From: Bradyrhizobium sp. CCGB01
GTDB lineage: Bacteria; Pseudomonadota; Alphaproteobacteria; Rhizobiales; Xanthobacteraceae
Length of the DNA stretch: 64,000 bases
Reading direction: 5' to 3'
Assembly: GCF_024199795.1 (NCBI RefSeq)
Contig: NZ_JANADK010000001.1
Location: 2,728,001 to 2,792,000 of the forward strand
Shown: in pieces, positions 7,574 through 15,696 of the stretch
Position numbering within the stretch: position 1 is the stretch's first letter
Layout: every line of letters begins with the position of its first letter
Notes under the pieces: generated by a model
What the model was told of the DNA's origin: nothing
Seen by the model: only the letters and a program-made list of their open reading frames with translations
Database searches by the model: none
Position numbers and translations under genes: made by a program

Positions 7574-8110
7574 CTACTTACGATTCTTGTCGAGTGCCTG
7601 CGCCATTTCGAGATGGTGCTTGAGCGCCGGCAGGGTTTTACCCGCCCAGTCCTTCAGCTTGGCATCGTCGCCGCCATTCGCGTAACGCTCGAACAGCGAC
7701 ACTGCATCCTTATGAGCGCTTACCTGCATGGGGTCGTATTCCGACGCGAAATCCTCGGGCTTGGCGTCGCGCAACTTTGCAATCTTCTTCTGTGACGCGT
7801 CATCAAGCGAGGCGGGGATCGCCGCTTTCAGATTTTCGGGGACCATGGATTTGAGTTCGCTGCTGGTCTTCGTGTGATCCGCGACCATCATCTCGGCAAA
7901 CTTCTTCTCGTCGGCATTGCCCTTCTCCTGCGCGATCTTGGCCGCCTCGATCTCGGTCTGGTCGCTCATGGCGGCTTCCTTGATGAAGTCTTCCGTTTTG
8001 GGCGCGATACCCAGTGCCGAGTTGACGCCCGTCTTTTCGCCGACCGACTGTGCGAAGGACGGTGCGGTAAATAGGGCGAGTATAGCGAACGCGAGAGCTG
8101 CTTTTTTCAT
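7574..8110 (-). CDS. DUF4142 family exported protein
   Basis: 178 aa with a clean signal peptide (MKKAALAFAILALFTAPSFA, cleavage after FAQ). The mature part is a four-helix, ferritin-like bundle with repeats of the DUF4142 type: SDQTEIEAAKIAQEKG, the MVADHTKTS segment and LPALKHHLEMAQ near the end. The paired His residues (ADHTK, KHHLE) are a family feature. It is probably periplasmic. Members are common in rhizobial stress regulons. An EcfG-like promoter candidate lies 33 bases upstream. Confidence 0.85.
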   Translation of the reverse strand: MKKAALAFAILALFTAPSFAQSVGEKTGVNSALGIAPKTEDFIKEAAMSDQTEIEAAKIAQEKGNADEKKFAEMMVADHTKTSSELKSMVPENLKAAIPASLDDASQKKIAKLRDAKPEDFASEYDPMQVSAHKDAVSLFERYANGGDDAKLKDWAGKTLPALKHHLEMAQALDKNRK

Positions 8111-8140
8111 GAGACGTTTCCTTGGGTGAAAATCGCGCGG

Positions 8141-8686
8141 TCAACCGTCCGTCAGGATCAAAGTTCCTGCGCCCCCTAGATGTCGGACACGGCACGGCCC
8201 CGGCCTGAGAGGAGGTAGACCGGGACCGCTTTGCCGGGGCAACGGCGTGCCGGAGTGCACCGGCACGAGAAGAAAGCACGCCGGATGTCGGCCGTTCATA
8301 CGCTTCGTGAAAGCATCGGCTATGTACACTTTTACACGGTCATGCCCGGGCGGATCGATCATCTTGTGTCGGTGATTCTGCGAGCGATGACATTCCGTGC
8401 CTACGCCGCCCTCTGCGAAGTGCGTGCGCATAATGACACATGCGCGGTGGGATGGAGTGGGTGGAAGGAGGCAACGCTGGATCGGCACGCCCTCGAGGAT
8501 GCGGCAGCTCTTGAACGGCCGCCTGCGCCACGCGATAGCGCCGTCCGGCAGCGGCCTCGCATTGGCGCGATAGTCAGCTTCTTCCTCGCCCGTCCAGGTT
8601 TCAATCGCGTCCGTCAGGCGGTCGTGGAGGATAGCCGGTTCTGCCGGGTCGAAGCCGGACATCGGTCTGAGAGAATTCGTCAGCAT
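8141..8686 (-). CDS. Hypothetical protein, C-terminal reading doubtful
   Basis: The start at 8686 has a strong ribosome site (GGGAGGATCTTT before ATG). The first 70 residues look protein-like (FDPAEPAILHDRLTDAIETW, EEEADYRANARPLPDG). Further on the composition turns to Arg/Pro/His-rich noise, and the stop overlaps the promoter of the DUF4142 gene. I suspect a real gene of about 90-100 aa that has shifted frame near 8470. Family unknown. Confidence 0.35.
   Translation of the reverse strand: MLTNSLRPMSGFDPAEPAILHDRLTDAIETWTGEEEADYRANARPLPDGAIAWRRRPFKSCRILEGVPIQRCLLPPTPSHRACVIMRTHFAEGGVGTECHRSQNHRHKMIDPPGHDRVKVYIADAFTKRMNGRHPACFLLVPVHSGTPLPRQSGPGLPPLRPGPCRVRHLGGAGTLILTDG
8143..8167 (-). promoter_or_regulatory. 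EcfG-like general stress promoter for the DUF4142 gene
   Basis: Read leftward: GGAAC at 8167-8163, 16 bases, GGTT at 8146-8143. This is one base away from the GGAAC-N16-CGTT pattern of EcfG in alphaproteobacteria and is well placed, with the start codon 33 bases downstream. Confidence 0.5.
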
Positions 8687-8992
8687 TAAAGATCCTCCCG
8701 TATGCCTAGATCGGATGCCGGACATTTCCTCCGTGACGCGTAAAAAATTTGACTGATTGGTTGGCGATGTGAACCTGCGCCAGGTATCGGCAGGTTCTGC
8801 AAATCCGGGATAGGGAGCTTTGATGCCCTGCGCCGGCCTGTTTACTCCGTAACGCTACCGCAACTCCTACTACCGAAAATATCGGGGAAATGCCCGTTTG
8901 TCCCATGCGGCCAGAGCCACGGCGAAAACGTTCCGCTTAGGACCGGCCTGTTCATCAATTGTTGTTGTGCGCATTCAACGAAGGGATAAGCC
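8687..8992. other. Divergent intergenic region upstream of the YciF gene
   Basis: About 300 bases. No gene. A weak EcfG-like element can be read as GGACC, then 15-16 bases, then TGTT around 8941-8965. I give it low weight. Confidence 0.3.
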
Positions 8993-9505
8993 GTGGCAAA
9001 AAAACCCAAGAAGCTCGAAGACCTTTTTCATGAGACGCTCAAGGACATATACTACGCCGAAAACAAAATCTTGAAGACACTTCCGAAAATGGCCAAAGCG
9101 GCCCAGTCCCAGGAGCTGAGGGCGGCGTTCACGCTGCATGAGAAAGAGACCAGAGGGCAGGTAAAGCGCCTCGACCGTGTGTTCAGGATTATCGGTAAGC
9201 CGGCAAAGGGCAAGTCCTGCGCAGCCATCAACGGTATCACCGAAGAAGGCTCGGAGATTATGAAGGACTTCAAGGGAGCGCCTGCGCTCGATGCCGGCCT
9301 TCTCGCTGCGGCTCAGGCAGTGGAGCACTACGAGATCTCCCGGTACGGGACGCTATCTACCTGGGCGGAAGAACTGGGTTATGATGAAGCTGTGACGCTG
9401 CTGGATGCGACGCTGGCCGAAGAAAAGAACACCGACAAGACTTTGACGGGCATCGCAAAGCTAGTCGTGAATGTCAAGACAGAGTCTGAGGACGAAGAGG
9501 AATAG
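8993..9505 (+). CDS. YciF/DUF892 ferritin-like stress protein
   Basis: 170 aa from GTG at 8993 with ribosome site AAGGGAT. The opening KKLEDLFHETLKDIYYAEN is the hallmark of DUF892. Carboxylate/His residues of the di-iron four-helix bundle are present (YYAEN, LHEKE, QAVEHYEISRYGTL, EEKNTDKTL). YciF proteins are cytoplasmic, often in encapsulin or stress regulons, and are thought to handle iron or oxidants. The acidic C-terminal tail (ESEDEEE) is unusual. It sits in the stress block beside DUF4142 and GSP17M-like genes. Confidence 0.88.
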   Translation: MAKKPKKLEDLFHETLKDIYYAENKILKTLPKMAKAAQSQELRAAFTLHEKETRGQVKRLDRVFRIIGKPAKGKSCAAINGITEEGSEIMKDFKGAPALDAGLLAAAQAVEHYEISRYGTLSTWAEELGYDEAVTLLDATLAEEKNTDKTLTGIAKLVVNVKTESEDEEE

Positions 9506-9640
9506 CGCCGCAGGAGCTGTGAACCTGCCCCGTTGGATATCCATGAACTCGACGTACTCCTTGCTCCCTTCCACCGGGGCCTCGCCGACCAGCGCATCGA
9601 AGCCGCGAAGTGCCGCCTCTACCGTATTCCTTCTCGCCAT
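9461..9640 (-). CDS. Possible small hypothetical antisense to the YciF 3' end
   Basis: 59 aa from the ATG at 9640. The segment EAALRGFDALVGEAPVEGSK then YVEFMDIQRGRF looks protein-like and resembles small KYREFM..QRG-type rhizobial proteins. The last 15 codons overlap the YciF gene on the other strand. There is no ribosome site of note, so it stays tentative. Confidence 0.35.
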   Translation of the reverse strand: MARRNTVEAALRGFDALVGEAPVEGSKEYVEFMDIQRGRFTAPAALFLFVLRLCLDIHD

Positions 9641-9801
9641 CGTAGGCGGCTGGACCGCGACACGTGGTACTTCGTCGCTTCGCTCCATAAAGAGCGCTTG
9701 CATCAGGGAGCGCTCGTTGCCGGCGCGAGAGCTTCTGGCCCATAGCAGACGCGTGACAGCTGTCTGCACCGACGTCGCCTCATGGCCTATGGCAGGCCGC
9801 C

Positions 9802-9924
9802 TCAGTTGGCAGGCGCGTTAACGGGTGGAATTGGCTTGGTCGGGTGGATGACCAGCTGATGCGGTCGTGAGAACGCGACCGCCAGCCCCAACAATCCGAT
9901 TGTGATTATGATCATGCCCCGCAT
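9802..9924 (-). CDS. Small single-pass membrane or secreted peptide, 40 aa
   Basis: ATG at 9924 to TGA at 9802. The sequence begins MRGMIIITIGLLGLAVAFS, a textbook hydrophobic helix, followed by a Pro-rich tail (IHPTKPIPPVNAPAN). The abrupt hydrophobic-to-polar change argues that it is coding. Short proteins of this design are frequent in Bradyrhizobium. Function unknown. Confidence 0.5.
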   Translation of the reverse strand: MRGMIIITIGLLGLAVAFSRPHQLVIHPTKPIPPVNAPAN

Positions 9925-10544
9925 CGGGTGATTTTATAGCAAACCCAGCCAGAACAATATGGAAATGCGTCGGTTTCAAACCATTTCCTTATTCCGATGT
10001 TTTGTTGACGTCGGTAGGAAACATGCACGATTGCGAGGATTCCCGGACTTCAAGCGCCCCTAAATCGTTGTCGGGAGCTTTCACAGCAATTCCGTACAGG
10101 CCTTACGCCGCCATGGTCGGTGATCTGGAGTAGCAATACCGGAGCAAATCCACTGCTGCCAAGGGTTACTCGTGTGTAGTGCTGAGGAGTGTCGGAAACT
10201 CGCCCGGCAGTAGCAGAAACAAGCTGACCAGATCGGCAAATTGCCAAAGGATGGCACGGAACTTTGTCGAACTCGCCAACGACTCTGCAGTGCAGTCACT
10301 CATGAGGGGCGGCGCCAGCCGATGCAGTAAGGCCACTTCGGTCCGGCGGCTTCGTTCAACGCCAGCGCTTTGGCTTTGGCCCGATCGCCCGATGATGTGG
10401 GTCAACAGCTGGAGGGCAAACGGGTCATCGGGCAATCGTTCCTAACTGCATTTAAAGCCCGCCAGCTGCCGCACTTCCCCGCCGTAGCAACCAGTTCGAC
10501 TGTCAATTGTTGTCGCCAGCACAACCACTTGGAGGAAACAAGGC
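9925..10544. other. Long intergenic region, no supported gene
   Basis: About 620 bases. Frames of 65-90 aa cross it on both strands, but none has coherent composition or a good start. The piece around 10370-10490 on the plus strand (LALARSPDDVGQQLEGKRV) could be a decayed gene end. The promoter for the PepSY-like gene should lie near the right end. Confidence 0.35.
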
Positions 10545-10859
10545 ATGTCACGTCTAACTTTGCTGGCGGCAACGTTGTTGCTGCTCGCATCTGCGGCCGC
10601 GCAGTCGCAGCCCGCGCAAAGCGGTCCTGGCAACAACGCCGTGAACAGCTCCGAAAAGAACAATTCAAACGCGCCAGTCTCGGGCCGCAACAGCTTCACC
10701 GAGGGCCAAGCGAAATCGCGGATCGAGGAGGCAGGATATTCCAACGTCTCCGGCCTGCAGAAGGACAATGAAGGCGTCTGGCGCGGCAAGGCCGACAAGG
10801 CGGGCACCAAGACCGACGTCAGCGTCGACTTCCAGGGCAACGTCAATCCCACAAAATAA
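10545..10859 (+). CDS. Exported PepSY-like small protein
   Basis: 104 aa with ribosome site GGAGGAAA before the ATG. Signal peptide MSRLTLLAATLLLLASAAA. The mature half has a PepSY-type layout: FTEGQAKSRIEEAGYSNVSG (helix then strand), a tryptophan strand VWRGKADKAG, and DVSVDFQGNV. PepSY domains are found in peptidase propeptides and envelope sensors; here it stands alone and is probably periplasmic. It lies 12 bases before the GSP17M-like gene, so they form an operon. Confidence 0.7.
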   Translation: MSRLTLLAATLLLLASAAAQSQPAQSGPGNNAVNSSEKNNSNAPVSGRNSFTEGQAKSRIEEAGYSNVSGLQKDNEGVWRGKADKAGTKTDVSVDFQGNVNPTK

Positions 10860-10871
10860 GGAGCAGATCGC

Positions 10872-11498
10872 ATGACGACCACCATCTCTCGGCTCTACGA
10901 CAATTATTCCGATGCAGAGCGGGCCGTCACTCGGCTCGAGAGCGCCGGTGTGCCGCACTCCGACATCAGCATCGTCGCCAACAATTCTGACAGCTGGTAC
11001 GGCTCGCAGAGGGGCACAGTCGACCGTGACCGCGACGGCGTCGACGATCGCGCCGAAGGGGCCGGCGCGGGTGCCGGCATTGGCGCCGGCCTCGGCGGCG
11101 CGGCAGGCCTTCTCGCCGACCTCGGCCTGTTGGCCATTCCCGGTCTCGGGCCGGTCGTGGCTGCGGGATGGCTCGCGTCGACGGCCGCCGGCGCGGCCGC
11201 AGGTGCGGCCACAGGCGGCATCGTCGGCGCGCTCACCCAAGCCGGCGTCTCCAGGGAAGACGCATCTCGCTATGCGGAAGGGGTTCGCCGTGGCGGCACC
11301 CTCGTGTCCGCGAAGGTGCCTGACAACGATCGCACACGCTTCGATGCGCTTCTCCATGAGAGGTCTGTCAACCTTCAGGAGCGCAGCTCCGCTTGGCAAA
11401 AGGCTGGCTGGACCGACTTCGATGCCGCAAGCCCGCCATTGTCTCCCGAGGACATCGGCCGCGAGCGCGAGCTTTACGGCGCGGGAGGGAGGCGATAG
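10872..11498 (+). CDS. General stress protein 17M-like protein with Gly-zipper membrane segment
   Basis: 208 aa. The N-terminal domain (ISRLYDNYSDAERAVTRLES, then GVPHSDISIVA) matches the GSP17M/YflT-type domain of general stress and low-temperature-induced proteins. A Gly/Ala-rich stretch of about 75 residues follows, with alternating GAG and GAA motifs that can form membrane-inserting Gly-zipper helices. Then comes AGVSREDASRYAEGVRRGGT and a polar tail. It is probably a membrane-associated stress protein. A strong terminator follows. Confidence 0.75.
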   Translation: MTTTISRLYDNYSDAERAVTRLESAGVPHSDISIVANNSDSWYGSQRGTVDRDRDGVDDRAEGAGAGAGIGAGLGGAAGLLADLGLLAIPGLGPVVAAGWLASTAAGAAAGAATGGIVGALTQAGVSREDASRYAEGVRRGGTLVSAKVPDNDRTRFDALLHERSVNLQERSSAWQKAGWTDFDAASPPLSPEDIGRERELYGAGGRR

Positions 11499-11516
11499 GT
11501 CTCGTCCGCCTCACAA

Positions 11517-11542
11517 GGGCCCCGCACTGCGGGGCCTTTTTT
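11517..11542 (+). terminator. Rho-independent terminator
   Basis: GGGCCCCGC / GCGGGGCCT stem with a short ACT loop, followed by six T residues. It ends the PepSY/GSP17M-like operon. Confidence 0.85.
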
Positions 11543-11762
11543 GATAGCAAACCGGTACACTTGGCAGGGGCCTCGGCGAACCCAAGCGAGATGACGTCAA
11601 CTTCTGGCCCGAAGCGGAACAGCCGTTAAGTAGTTGTCACGTTGCCAATAGAAGCAAACAGATCGTCGGTCCATGCTCAGCCTCTTGCCGCTCCTGTCCC
11701 TGAGTGGGCTTTTACCAGGTGCATCGGGAACGTGATATGGTCGGTGCCAAGCAGGAGATCAA

Positions 11763-11996
11763 ATGAGCATTGTAAAACTTCATCTGGCGGAGCAAGAAGA
11801 GCGTCTGGTTTTAATCGAGGAAATTTGCATCGATAAGGGAGCGCTTGTCCTGGATACGGCCACAGACGAAGTCTACTTTTCTGCAGACGAGGCGGCCTAC
11901 AAGAGCGCCTACGTCACGGCGTTTCAGGCCTGGACCAAGGGCACGATCAAGGGCAACAGCGGAACAGATATTCGAGGCTACGAAATCCATTCTTGA
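11763..11996 (+). CDS. Cassette A gene 1: conserved hypothetical, C-terminus frameshifted
   Basis: 77 aa from ATG at 11763 with ribosome site AGGAGATC. It is almost identical to the gene at 59983 through AWTKGTIKGN: a short acidic protein with LAEQEERLVLIEEICIDKG and DEVYFSADEAAYK. Here one extra base near 11957 changes the last 16 residues; in the other frame the expected ending EATKSILE can still be read. The upstream motif GCATCGGGAACGTGAT is also shared with the second copy. Function unknown; the product may be partly functional. Confidence 0.65.
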   Translation: MSIVKLHLAEQEERLVLIEEICIDKGALVLDTATDEVYFSADEAAYKSAYVTAFQAWTKGTIKGNSGTDIRGYEIHS

Positions 11997-12040
11997 GTAC
12001 TAGAGGCAGCCGCTAGAGCCGAAAACGTCGAGGTAATAAC

Positions 12041-12246
12041 ATGTCATATGCCTATAAGCTAAATGAAGAGGTTCGCCACCAACCTCAAGGCCCACAAGGA
12101 CGTGCTGCAACTGAACCGCAGATGATCTACACGATCGTACAGCACATGCGATCGAGTCCGATGGACGAGTAAGATACCGTATCAAGTGCAAGTCCGAGAA
12201 CATCGAGCGGATCGTTACGGAAGATCAGCTTTCGTATTTTCAGTGA
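12041..12246 (+). pseudogene. Cassette A gene 2: frameshifted copy
   Basis: The ATG at 12041 gives AYKLNEEVRHQPQGPQGRAA and IYTIVQ as in the intact copy at 60264. One C is missing near 12149 compared with that copy, so translation ends early at 12171. After the shift the intact ending (VRYRIKCKSENIERIVTEDQ) can be read to TGA 12244-12246. The intact family member is a small basic/acidic protein with a beta-rich C-terminal half (YRIKC strand), possibly a small SH3-like fold; that is a guess. Confidence 0.65.
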
Positions 12247-12310
12247 GTTCTCGTGTCCTTCGCAAGCGTCCATCAGCATTCCGCAGTTTGGGAGGCAGCT
12301 AGGAGGAGAA

Positions 12311-12538
12311 GTGTCAGACCGGCGGGAGCTCTATCGGAGCCCAAATGGCGACACGTGGTTCATCGCACGCGAGCCTGCTAACGGTTACGCTTTTATCTTT
12401 CACCAGCCCAATGCGCCCTCTGGTGGCCGGCTATCTCACATCGAGTTGGGCGAGTTATTGCGTGATGGGAAGGGACCCGAACAGCAAGCATTGTTGCGAC
12501 TGATCGGAACCCTGCTCGAGATACCGCCGTTTGCGTAG
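12311..12538 (+). CDS. Cassette A gene 3: conserved hypothetical, intact
   Basis: 75 aa from GTG at 12311, ribosome site GGAGGAGAA. Residues SDRRELYRSPNGDTWFIARE, FHQPNAPSGGRLSHIELG and ALLRLIGTLLEIPP match a family I know to be widespread in Bradyrhizobium and always short. The N-terminal half is beta-rich with W and F and looks like a small barrel; the C-terminal half is one helix. Function unknown. The homologous gene in the second cassette (60527) has lost the middle part. Confidence 0.7.
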   Translation: MSDRRELYRSPNGDTWFIAREPANGYAFIFHQPNAPSGGRLSHIELGELLRDGKGPEQQALLRLIGTLLEIPPFA

Positions 12539-12845
12539 GAGCCTTACACCCATCGACCATCACGGCACTACTTTATAGCGCAAAAGGCCTTTGAAATCGG
12601 GTTGAAAAATTCTTTCTTTGTATGCCGACAAGTCGGACTTCGGGTCGCGAGAGCTTTCCGCTAGGGGCGGTTGTTGGCATTACGAGCAATCCGGCTGGCG
12701 TGTCATTACGCGTGAGTGCTTGGGGTCACTTGCGAACATCGCTGCCACTAGCACCCAAATGCCCACACCGGCGAGTTACGGAAACCGGGAGAGCCCCTCA
12801 GGGAGTGGCGCCTACCTGGGTGCCCCGGGCCGGTCAGGAAGGACA
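12539..12845. other. Intergenic region, nothing recognised
   Basis: About 300 bases between a rightward and a leftward gene (convergent). Rightward frames here are Gly/Pro/Arg-rich noise. No clear terminator hairpin seen. Confidence 0.35.
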
Positions 12846-13037
12846 TTATGGCGCCAACGGCCCCGGATCGATTAATCGGGCTCCGGTTGCGACTAATAGA
12901 AACATCGCCTGATAGCTGCGATATCTCGCGGCCATTCGCGTCCTTTCACGGCCCTTATCCAGGACATTGCCAGACTGGTCGCAAACTCGCCATTCCCAAC
13001 CACGACGATTGCGATCGATCAACATAATCTCCAGCAT
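12846..13037 (-). CDS. Small conserved hypothetical, 63 aa
   Basis: Starts at the ATG at 13037 or the one at 13025. The core GWEWRVCDQSGNVLDKGRE, then TRMAARYRSYQAMFLLVATG, is a beta-hairpin rich in Trp followed by an Ala/Arg helix. I recognise this as a recurrent small rhizobial protein in which a W-x-V-x-D-x-x-G-x-V hairpin precedes an A-R-x-x-A helix. Function unknown. It is monocistronic. Confidence 0.65.
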   Translation of the reverse strand: MLEIMLIDRNRRGWEWRVCDQSGNVLDKGRERTRMAARYRSYQAMFLLVATGARLIDPGPLAP

Positions 13038-13154
13038 TGAAGCTAAGCTACCCTGTATGCTGCACCGGCGGTGGACTGTCGAGATTCAAGGAAAATGGGA
13101 AAGTCGTCGTCGATAGCGCATCAATAGCGATTTGCTCCTCCGAGAGTCGCTTAA

Positions 13155-13613
13155 TCAAGAACGCGCGCTCGAGATCTGAGAGCCGATGCTCAGCAGGCGG
13201 CGGTAGCGGTGGAGCGGTAGCGGTGGAGATTTGTCGTGATGGAAGCGAAGCCGCGCCAGTTTTTCGTCCATCATCATCTGACCTCCGAAACTACGCCGCC
13301 GCAGCCGCACGTTCGGTCGAGCGGAGACGGTAAAGCTTTCCGCCGGGTGGCGTCCGGGGGCCACCGTCCAAGGCGCACACGCGTCCAAGATCTCGTCGAT
13401 TGACACCGGCTTCTCGAGGCCGGCAGCGGCGCGCAAGGACGGGCAAAAAGCGATCGCGGACGCGTCGGACGCCCATGATGCCAGGATTGCGCGCTTCTCG
13501 GCCAACGTCAGGGCCGGATGATCCAGCACGTCTCTCGGTGCTTCAAACACCGTGCCGGGATGAAGAAGAGCGTTGAAGTCGAAAACATTGTCGTCAGCGG
13601 TCGTCGGCCGCAT
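13155..13613 (-). CDS. Conserved hypothetical following hsp20
   Basis: About 152 aa from the ATG at 13613 (ribosome site GGAGAA). The core FNALLHPGTVFEAPRDVLDH and LTLAEKRAILASWASDA, then CPSLRAA, is characteristic of a rhizobial family found near stress genes. It contains a helical K-R-A-I-L-A-S-W-A-S-D segment. The last 35 residues are basic and Pro-rich, and the C-terminus may be altered. It lies 71 bases after the Hsp20 gene in the same direction, so co-transcription from the heat-shock promoter is likely. Function unknown. Confidence 0.7.
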   Translation of the reverse strand: MRPTTADDNVFDFNALLHPGTVFEAPRDVLDHPALTLAEKRAILASWASDASAIAFCPSLRAAAGLEKPVSIDEILDACAPWTVAPGRHPAESFTVSARPNVRLRRRSFGGQMMMDEKLARLRFHHDKSPPLPLHRYRRLLSIGSQISSARS

Positions 13614-13684
13614 GGTCTTCTCCTTTTCATTGACGAATGGGTGGGAGCCGCACGATTTGTCGCACGGCTCCAAGGGCGCCAGCG

Positions 13685-14143
13685 CTATGCGGCAGCTTTG
13701 GCTTCCAGCCTACGCATGTTGCCGGCCGAGACATCGCCGATCGCAATCCGGCGGGGCTTCATGGCTTCCGGGATCTCGCGAACGAGTTCGATGGTCAGCA
13801 AGCCGTTGTCGAACGCGGCGCCTTTCACCTGGACATATTCTGCGAGGTTGAACTGCCGCTTGAAACTGCGGGTCGAGATACCGCGATAGAGGAAATCACG
13901 CTCAGTCTTGTCGGATTTGCTGCCTTCGACCGTCACCACGTTCTGCTCGGCGGTGATGACGATGTCGTCGGGCGAGAAACCCGCCACCGCGAGCGAGATC
14001 TGATAGCGATCATCCACCAGCCGTTCGATGTTGTAAGGCGGGTAATTGTCCTCGCTGGCCCGCTGAGCGGTTTCTGCGAGGTCGAAAAGGCGGTCGAAAC
14101 CAACGGTCGAGCGCCAGAGCGGGGCGAAATCGTAGGTGCGCAT
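13685..14143 (-). CDS. Small heat shock protein Hsp20 (IbpA/HspA type)
   Basis: 152 aa from the ATG at 14143 behind AGGAGGATTT. The N-terminus MRTYDFAPLWRSTVGFDRLF is the typical rhizobial class A sHsp start. The alpha-crystallin domain spans about residues 35-130 (PPYNIERLVDDRYQISLAVA, TVEGSKSD, FLYRGISTRSFKRQF). The conserved x-G-x-L motif appears as DNGLLTIELVRE. It holds unfolded proteins as an ATP-independent cytoplasmic chaperone. A sigma-32-like promoter lies upstream. Confidence 0.93.
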   Translation of the reverse strand: MRTYDFAPLWRSTVGFDRLFDLAETAQRASEDNYPPYNIERLVDDRYQISLAVAGFSPDDIVITAEQNVVTVEGSKSDKTERDFLYRGISTRSFKRQFNLAEYVQVKGAAFDNGLLTIELVREIPEAMKPRRIAIGDVSAGNMRRLEAKAAA

Positions 14144-14252
14144 AGCAAATCCTCCTAAGAGCAAGATGTCTACGAGCCGACCCGGACACAATCGGTGCCC
14201 GATTCTTGGCCCGGGCCCCATCAGGCGCCCGGATGCCATCGTCTGATGGCGA

Positions 14253-14286
14253 CAAAAAAATTAGCAAAGCCGGCTTTGGTTTCAAG
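14253..14286 (-). promoter_or_regulatory. Heat-shock (sigma-32-type) promoter of hsp20
   Basis: Read leftward: CTTGAAACC, with 18 bases between CTTG and CTAATTTTTTTG. This fits the alphaproteobacterial RpoH pattern CTTG-N17/18-CYTATNTNNG with one change. It lies about 110 bases before the hsp20 start. I see no ROSE-type RNA thermometer with certainty, but the long leader leaves room for one. Confidence 0.55.
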
Positions 14287-14321
14287 AGGGGTTGAAAAAA
14301 TCTTGCCACCGATCACCGCCG

Positions 14322-15242
14322 TTACAGGTCCTCGCGCAACCCCTTGAAGAAAGGATGCCGTACTTTCCCCTCGGCCGACTTAGCGCGGTACTCTATCTCG
14401 GCAAGCAGCTTCGGCTCGACCCATATGCCTTTGAGTGCGATCCGCTTGGCGTAGGGCTGTGTCTTTCGGACGAGCGGTTGAAGCTTCTTACGCAACTCGG
14501 CGGCTGACGTTTTGTCGAAGCCGTGGTCGACCTTGCCGGCATAAACCAGGTCCTCGCCCTTGCGCCTACCGAGATATATGCAGTCCCATTTGCCCTCATC
14601 GAGGGCGAAGCCGGCGATGGTGAGCGTCTCGCGCTGGGAGCATGTTTTCTTGACCCAATTATTGCTGCGGCCGACCGGGTAGACGCTGTCGCGCACCTTG
14701 GAGACGACGCCTTCCAGCCCGACTTTGCAGGCATGGGCGAACATCTCGCCCCCGTCGATCTCAAAACTCTCGCTAAATTGGACGTCGCTGCCGGCGATAA
14801 TCTTCTTCAGCGCGGCCTTGCGCTGGAGCAGGGGGACTTTCCGTAGATCCCGGCCGTTGAGGTAGAGCAGGTCGAAGGCGACGAGTACGATCTTGGTCGA
14901 GCGGCCCTTTAGCTCGTTCTGCAGGACGGAGAAATCGGTGCTGCCATCGGCGGCCGGTACCACGACTTCGCCGTCGATGATGGCCGAGCTCGCCTTAATG
15001 TGCCAGGCGTCGTCGGCGACCTTCTTGAAGCGTTTGGTCCAGTCGTGCCCCCGGCGGGTGAATACGGTGACGGCTTCGTTAGCGAGATGCACCTGGACGC
15101 GATACCCGTCGAACTTGATCTCATGAAACCAGCGCTCGCCGGATGGCACGCGATCGATCGAGGCTGCCAGGGCCGGCGCGATGAAGCCGGGAAAGGGCGC
15201 CTTGATGCCCAGCGTTTCGTGCTTTTTCCGTTGAAATGCCAC
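14322..15242 (-). CDS. LigD-type ATP-dependent DNA ligase, second copy
   Basis: 306 aa from GTG at 15242, two bases after the stop of the upstream gene. The frame is open further upstream but that part belongs to the other gene in a shifted frame. Motif I is HEIKFDGYR with the Lys at about residue 43; AFDLLYLNGRDL, GLEGVVSK and NNWVKK supply motifs III-V. The OB-fold ends LLAEIEYRAKSAEGKVRHP, FKGLRE. It is a typical stand-alone LigD ligase domain and diverges clearly from the copy at 6284. No Ku gene is in the window, so an end-joining role is inferred. Confidence 0.88.
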   Translation of the reverse strand: MAFQRKKHETLGIKAPFPGFIAPALAASIDRVPSGERWFHEIKFDGYRVQVHLANEAVTVFTRRGHDWTKRFKKVADDAWHIKASSAIIDGEVVVPAADGSTDFSVLQNELKGRSTKIVLVAFDLLYLNGRDLRKVPLLQRKAALKKIIAGSDVQFSESFEIDGGEMFAHACKVGLEGVVSKVRDSVYPVGRSNNWVKKTCSQRETLTIAGFALDEGKWDCIYLGRRKGEDLVYAGKVDHGFDKTSAAELRKKLQPLVRKTQPYAKRIALKGIWVEPKLLAEIEYRAKSAEGKVRHPFFKGLREDL

Positions 15243-15244
15243 GG

Positions 15245-15590
15245 CTAGACCAAGCGCGAGCTGTATTGCCGCGTGTCTTGGGCAGCGTAGCGATCGACGA
15301 ATTCCTGGAGATTCGAAGGAATGTCGGTGAGCTGCAGATTGCACCGATGCTGGATCTCGCGAGCAAACGTCCTCGGAAACCTCTTCTGACCAGCGCTCCG
15401 ACGTGTTGAAGGCAACCCTGCTCGGCCGTCGATACTCGCCGGCGAGAAGATCTTGAAGGACCGTCTCGAGGTCTGCCGATTCCATGTCGGTTTCGCGCCA
15501 AGCGCTCCCTGCGCGCCCGAAGTCGTCCGCCACCAGATAGATGTCGCGGTCGAGGCGGTCGGCCGGCACGATTGAGGGCGAGGAACGCAT
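15245..15590 (-). pseudogene. Conserved hypothetical upstream of ligase, frameshifted
   Basis: From the ATG at 15590 the frame reads ADRLDRDIYLVADDFGRAG, then ADLETVLQDLLAGEY and FNTSERWSEEVSEDV. After one extra base near 15366 it continues in the next frame as REIQHRCNLQLTDIP and ends QEFVDRYAAQDTRQYSS at TAG 15245-15247. Both halves together match a rhizobial family of about 115 aa often found next to LigD ligases. Function unknown. The stop lies two bases from the ligase start, so the transcript can still serve the ligase. Confidence 0.65.
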
Positions 15591-15613
15591 AGGCTACTCC
15601 GATACAGCAACGG

Positions 15614-15667
15614 CGGAGAGACGGCCCCGGCTCGCAGAGGCTTGGGGTTAAGGCCGGGGCCGCTCCG
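15614..15667. other. Long GC-rich hairpin in leader region
   Basis: Perfect 9-bp stem CGGCCCCGG / CCGGGGCCG (15622-15630 with 15654-15662), extended by CGGAG / CTCCG. It lies between the EcfG-like promoter candidate and the start at 15590, so it would fold in the leader of the ligase transcript. There is no T tract. A similar hairpin lies at 51160-51197. Confidence 0.4.
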
Positions 15668-15696
15668 TCAGCTCTGCAGGGAGCTGGCGACGATTC

